From NCBI GenBank assembly GCA_026874595.1, contig CM049311.1, forward strand, positions 38,212,676-38,276,675: a stretch of DNA of 64,000 nucleotides, read 5' to 3'. The notes under the pieces are model-generated. The model had not been told where the DNA came from and made no database searches. It saw only the letters and a list, made by a program, of their open reading frames with translations. A program made the translations under genes and the position numbers. Source of the stretch: Sipunculus nudus. Lineage: Eukaryota; Annelida; Sipuncula; Golfingiida; Sipunculidae. This document shows, piece by piece, positions 60,001 to 64,000 of the stretch; position 1 is the stretch's first letter; each line of letters opens with the position of its first letter.

Positions 60001-63000
60001 TAACATGACTAACATAAAAAGTTATATTTAACTGACCTGTAAATCTTTGACAAGTTTTTCTTTGCTGGTGAACTCCCTGAGAATGTATGGCTTCCCACCC
60101 TGTAAAAGGCATGATAAGAAAACAGAAAATGTCTACTGCTGAACAGTTAACACACTTGGCTAAAGCTGGACCAATAAATATGATGCAAACAAGGGACTGA
60201 TGGGTCATGGCACTCAGCTGAATTTGTCAGTGACAGAAAAAATATCAAATCCTGGGGCACAGAAAAGAGGTTATAGTTTTTGTTATGTTGTTGCACTCCA
60301 AGTCCTAACCCTACAGACTTAGGCATTATTATTAATCATTTTTAGTTTGGTGGGAGAACTTAGGGACATTTAGCTGTATTTCATACTTTGGATTTGTATG
60401 TCCACCAGTTTCAATGTGTGCTGGCCAGTCTAACAGATGGACAGACAGATGGACAAAGAATCATTGCAGAAACTCAGATGACTTTAAGTCAGCTGGGCTA
60501 AAAATAGCTCACATTGAGTTTAAAACAGGCTGATACTGCACCAATCACTTACATATTATTTATTTATGTTATAATGTAAAAGGCAAGCCTATGCTTAAAG
60601 TCAGTATGTATGCGAATGTATGAAAGAAATTATAATGAAACAGATAAATAAATACTTGAAACCTCAAATTAATATACACTAGAACTCCTGCGTATGGTCA
60701 CTCCTCAAAAACAATCAGAGTTTCTAAAACAGCCAGATTTTCTGATTATATTTCATATTTGTTTGCTTGTCAATAGCAGCCACTCCTCTATTCTGTATTA
60801 TGGCTAGATCTCCCAATTCTGTAGGCCAGTAGGTGAGGCAAATACAATCAGTGGCCAAGTCAAGCTTCCACCGCTGACATTACATTGTCCTGTCTGTTAA
60901 TGAGTGCCTCGATAACAGTCAACCATTCAACCATGACTGAGTTGTTTGATATGTAGCAATGTTGCTATACACTGCTCAGCCTGATTAGTGTGCTCAAGGA
61001 CAATGGGTCACCCCTGCATTTGTTGTCTGGTGCGAGTAGGATCTGATTTGCAAGTTTTTTTCAATAAATTAATGAATAAGAACCAGCATGTCCCAATTAA
61101 AATGTCACATAACCACTTCAAGGCAAACTTTAAGCCTTTTTTTCTTTCTTTAATGTATGTGTGATCACATGAATATCAAACAAAAACAATGCGGCGAACT
61201 TTGCACAACTCACCCAACCTGAATAATTAAGGATGCAAAATAAGCATCACAGCAAACTCCATCCTGATCACTTTAACTAGTATTGCTACAAGTAAAGACA
61301 CGAACTTGCTCTCAAAGTAAAGGTAGAACTAACCGGGAAGAGCAATGGGAAAGCAACTGACTGCAGAAATCTATGGTGGACCACACATGGGACATTATGG
61401 AACAGTATGAAGAAAACGCAAATAAACTGATACGTCTACATTTGTATGCAAGGCCTACAGGCTTAATGCAAACCTGTGCAAAGTTTGGGAGTATGAATGG
61501 AGGTTTACTTTTAAAATTTGATATTGATCCTCTTATGTCATGCATATCTGAATTAGTCATTATGATTTCAGCAAAATGGATGTTTTGGACCTGCAAGTTT
61601 CGGACTAGAACATTTTAAAACTAGAATACGGGTAGTCGACAAGCGACTAAACTCGGCCAAAAATCTCTGAACTGGAACCATTCACACAAACTTGGGAGAG
61701 ATTGTTCTAGGGAACATTTCTGTGAAATTTTGGACAATTTGGCTGTACAATTTCAGAGAAGAAGATTTTTAAAGGTTTTTAAGCTTTTTCTCTATAAAAT
61801 CTAAATAATTGCAGCTACCCAATAATAAGCTCTAGGGCTCCAAGTTTCCCATGTGACTAATTCTTTCATGTAATTTGGAGCTGCTTGCTCTGACGGTTTC
61901 TGACTTACAGCAATGGACGGTGGACAGCCAACCTTGGATTGCGGACGGAAGACGCCGCGCCTTCACATAAGCTCACAGGTTAATAATGTTGGTAATAGTG
62001 ATAAATATAATCATGTATGCTGTTGATTGTAATAAACACTAATTTTTTTATGTTATATTTTAAACCTCCCGTCACTCCTGGTCAACTCTTGCATTACAGC
62101 CACTCCTGTATTATGGCCACTCTTATCCAGTCCCAATGGTGACCGTTATACAGGAGTTCTACTGTACTGATTTAACATTAACATGATGTGTTTGTAATCT
62201 TCATATTACAAACTCACAAAAGCCATGATGTTAGGAACACATTACATTGCACTAAATGTCATACACAAATATATTTCCTGACTTGAAACAGAACACTTGG
62301 AACTACAGAACTGCACTTAATTTTTCACCCATACAAGGCTGACCATTATTCTCATTATAAAGATCTTTATTCTACTTTTTACAGAGAGTAACTGGTGCCT
62401 GACCTCGTGGTAGAGTCTTGTATCATTGACCTTGATGAGAACATTGTCCACCCTCAAATAGAATCTCAGCAGGATGAAGAAGCTGGAGGGCATCACTCTC
62501 TGTGTGCATAAAACACATACTCTCAAAACTCATTCACATAAAATTCATTATCTGGGTGCAATAAACATAATCTCAAAACATGTTCACATAAAATCATTCA
62601 CTTGATGCATGAAACAATGTCAGATCATAACAAGTAGCCCATGGGCCATGATGCTCAGTTGAATATGACATACAGGTGATGTATGTATTAATTATTAATG
62701 TTATGTTCTGGAGGGAAAATATATGTTAAGAAAACTTGAACAATGGATAGAATGACTTCCCGAGTGCTCAAAATCAGGGTTTTTTTTTGTCCATAAGCCT
62801 TAGAAAATAGGAAAGAGCAACCTTATTTGGGGTTTCCATGTCCAACTGTTCTACCTCCAACTGCTAAAATTTGTGTACATTTAACTTATCTGATGCTTAA
62901 TACTCACTGAATATGGGCCACAGTGACCTCATTTAGGGTAACTAAGAAGATTTTACAGGGCCCTCCCTGGATCTTGATTAAATTAGAAGTTTCTAGGTCC

Positions 63001-64000
63001 AACTGCTACAATTAGTGGCCTCCTGACAAATAGGGTGCTGAAATTATGTTATATCACATAGCTCAGAGACTATAGTCCCAGTGACCTTATTTTGGTTGTC
63101 CAAGGAGACATGACAATAAATTTTTTTATCAAACATATAAGGTTATGGCCATGCCTGACTTTCTGGGTGCTCAAAATTAGGTTTTCCTCTCGTACCTCAC
63201 AGAATATAGGGCATCATGAGCTGATCTCGGGTGTTGAAGGAGATTTGCCCATGACCAGTTTAAATTTTGAGTATGGAGGACCAACCAATATTATTTGTGC
63301 TCATCTGACTTTTACAGTACTAAATTCAGGGGCACAGCCAGGAGCTAAAAATCATTACACTCCTTACACAGCAGTTAAATAGTGCAGTCGTTGCAGATCT
63401 CCTTCGTTTTAACCGCTGCTTTGTATAGCAAGATTCTCCAGGTTTTACCACCAGGGCTCACACAGAGCAAAGAACTGTAATCAGACCAATGACAGCATGG
63501 TATCGCATGGTACATCCAGCTCGAAGTTTTAAACCTGCAACACCCCCTTACCTTGCTCTGGTTCTTGGCCCTGTGCCAGTACAGGTGTACTTAGACCATT
63601 GCGAGCTGGGTGTCACAGGTTTAAACTTTGTGTACAAAACATACAGTCTTATACTTCATCCACATGTATAAAACACATGAACTTATACAAGTCACTCTGG
63701 GTGCATAAAAATAATGGGTAACAGCAGCTTGCCTGCATACAAATACATGTATACAGAGTTGGGTAAGGAAACAATTTGGTTCTGTATAAAGACTTAATAC
63801 CTCATATATTAAAAGAAAGTATCACCAATGAGTGAACAAAAATGAAGGCAAAACAGGAAAGAGTGTAAGAATTATGTACATTAGAAACTGCTCCTGCATT
63901 CTTCATGCAATGTCAAAATCCATGATGGAGGTCCTTACTATTTTAACACTGAGTGTGGAGCAGCCATTGTCTGCAAGCTCATCCTCAAACAACAAAATGT
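56933..64000 (-). CDS. TIPRL: TIPRL (TIP41-like) phosphatase regulator, 3' half
   Basis: Cytosolic regulator that binds the catalytic subunits of PP2A-family phosphatases (PP2A, PP4, PP6); the yeast homologue TIP41 acts in TOR signalling. Visible exons on the minus strand: 64000-63939 (cut by the edge), 62499-62404, 60099-60037, 57061-56933 (TGA at 56935-56933). All borders are GT-AG, and every visible junction is phase 0. Diagnostic motifs: [20 protein letters not shown] (human LLFEDELHDHGVSSLSVKI), [38 protein letters not shown], and [20 protein letters not shown] near the end. The last exon closes with a 42-residue tail. By comparison with the 272-residue human protein the window covers about the last 125 residues; the N-terminal half is to the right. 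The introns are filled with repeat elements, including a 1.4-kb tandem element at 58070-59480. Confidence 0.95.
57157..58063 (+). repeat. Family-A copy with ~143-bp units in a TIPRL intron
   Basis: Head CAAAAGGGTAATGATGCTCA then GCTGACTAG; tail GAACGGACAAAGACCCATTG then CTAAGGCTCAG. The body has units with GATCACCAGTTCTTGAACTC, GAAACAATTTGT and TACTTCAAAAGTTAT words, at a spacing near 140 bases, as at 10217-10445. Confidence 0.65.
58070..59480 (+). repeat. Family-B palindrome-unit element, copy 3
   Basis: Head CTAGAATACGGGTAGTCGAC; internal palindrome sites at 58220, about 58348, 58477, about 58626, about 58757, 58905, 59035 and about 59182. From 58477 on, steps alternate near 148 and 131 bases. 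The 3' end has lost the hairpin and stops after AACCCGGTCAAAAACATA. It lies seven bases after the tail of a family-A copy. Confidence 0.8.
60037..60099 (-). CDS. TIPRL: TIPRL penultimate exon
   Basis: 21 codons, [20 protein letters not shown] then Q, aligned with human DKTYMLREYTSRESKISSLM. Acceptor CCTTTTACAG, donor GTCAGT, both ends in phase 0. Confidence 0.92.
60188..60507 (+). repeat. Short family-A copy (320 bp) with both ends
   Basis: Head AACAAGGGACTGATGGGTCA then TGGCACTCAGCTGAA; tail GGACAAAGAATCATTGCAGA then AACTCAGATGACTTTAAGTC and AGCTGGGCT. There is no tandem core, so this may be close to the minimal element. It lies in the TIPRL intron right of the penultimate exon. Confidence 0.7.
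61621..61982 (+). repeat. Family-C element sharing the family-B head
   Basis: Begins CTAGAATACGGGTAGTCGAC then AAGCGACT exactly like family B, but continues with the family-C body (GAACCATTCACACAAACTT, GAAGATTTTTAAAGG) and ends GACGCCGCGCC..CATAAGCTCACAGGTTA. The shared head on a different body suggests modular exchange. Confidence 0.65.
62404..62499 (-). CDS. TIPRL: TIPRL exon with MPSSFF motif
   Basis: 32 codons, [20 protein letters not shown] through NDTRLYHE, the most conserved block of the TIP41 family. Acceptor ATGCACACAG, donor GTCAGG. This exon alone identifies the gene. Confidence 0.96.
62628..63260 (+). repeat. Family-A head and body in a TIPRL intron
   Basis: Head CAAGTAGCCCATGGGCCATG then ATGCTCAGTTGAA. 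The body repeats GTGCTCAAAATYAGGTTTT (62763, 63167) and CCCTGGATCTTGATTAAATT, matching 8230-8270. No tail was recognised. Confidence 0.5.
63939..64000 (-). CDS. TIPRL: TIPRL exon cut by the right edge
   Basis: Ends with codons for [17 protein letters not shown], then donor GTAAGG at 63938. The edge falls after the first base of a codon, so the frame is known only from the 3' side. It matches the human segment just before the MPSSFF motif. Confidence 0.92.

Overview
The window is nuclear DNA of an intron-rich, A+T-rich animal genome. Small coding exons with GT-AG borders lie in long introns packed with repeats. Several repeats have cores of tandem units followed by short ACGG-rich stretches, a layout described for the 'pearl'/Helitron-related elements of bivalve molluscs. 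I therefore infer a lophotrochozoan, most likely a bivalve; this is inference, not identification. Three host genes can be assembled exon by exon. (1) SMARCAD1, a SWI/SNF-family chromatin remodeller, lies on the minus strand from 17299 to beyond the left edge. Sixteen coding exons keep one frame for 815 codons (two CUE regions, hairpin-helix region, helicase lobe 1, start of lobe 2). A candidate non-coding first exon with an ETS-type motif lies near 22186-22310. (2) An unrecognised five-exon gene of 318 residues lies on the plus strand (44339-49705). It is rich in aromatic, proline and basic residues and resembles ciliary or sperm microtubule-associated proteins in style only. (3) TIPRL (TIP41-like), a PP2A-family phosphatase regulator, is on the minus strand: its last four exons run from 56933 past the right edge. 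|| Layout: 1-22.3 kb SMARCAD1 and its upstream region; 22.3-44.1 kb a gene-poor block of nested mobile elements; 44.2-50 kb the five-exon gene; 50-56.9 kb intergenic, with a long composite repeat; 56.9-64 kb the 3' half of TIPRL, with repeats in its introns. || The mobile-element block is the unusual part. It holds: a 414-bp miniature LTR element (32837-33250) whose LTRs carry a tRNA-like Pol III promoter region; a Harbinger-type transposon (23333-24578, TAA target duplication) inside a palindrome-bearing tandem element that itself seems to sit in a LINE; a deleted Gypsy element joining a Gag core to an integrase tail; a 2-kb foldback element with a broken Penelope-like GIY-YIG nuclease; LINE pieces; and a dispersed family of units about 125-150 bp apart, marked by the perfect 12-base palindrome GGTGGCGCCACC (13 exact copies found by reading). 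The host genes show no operon-like link; they are independent neighbours.
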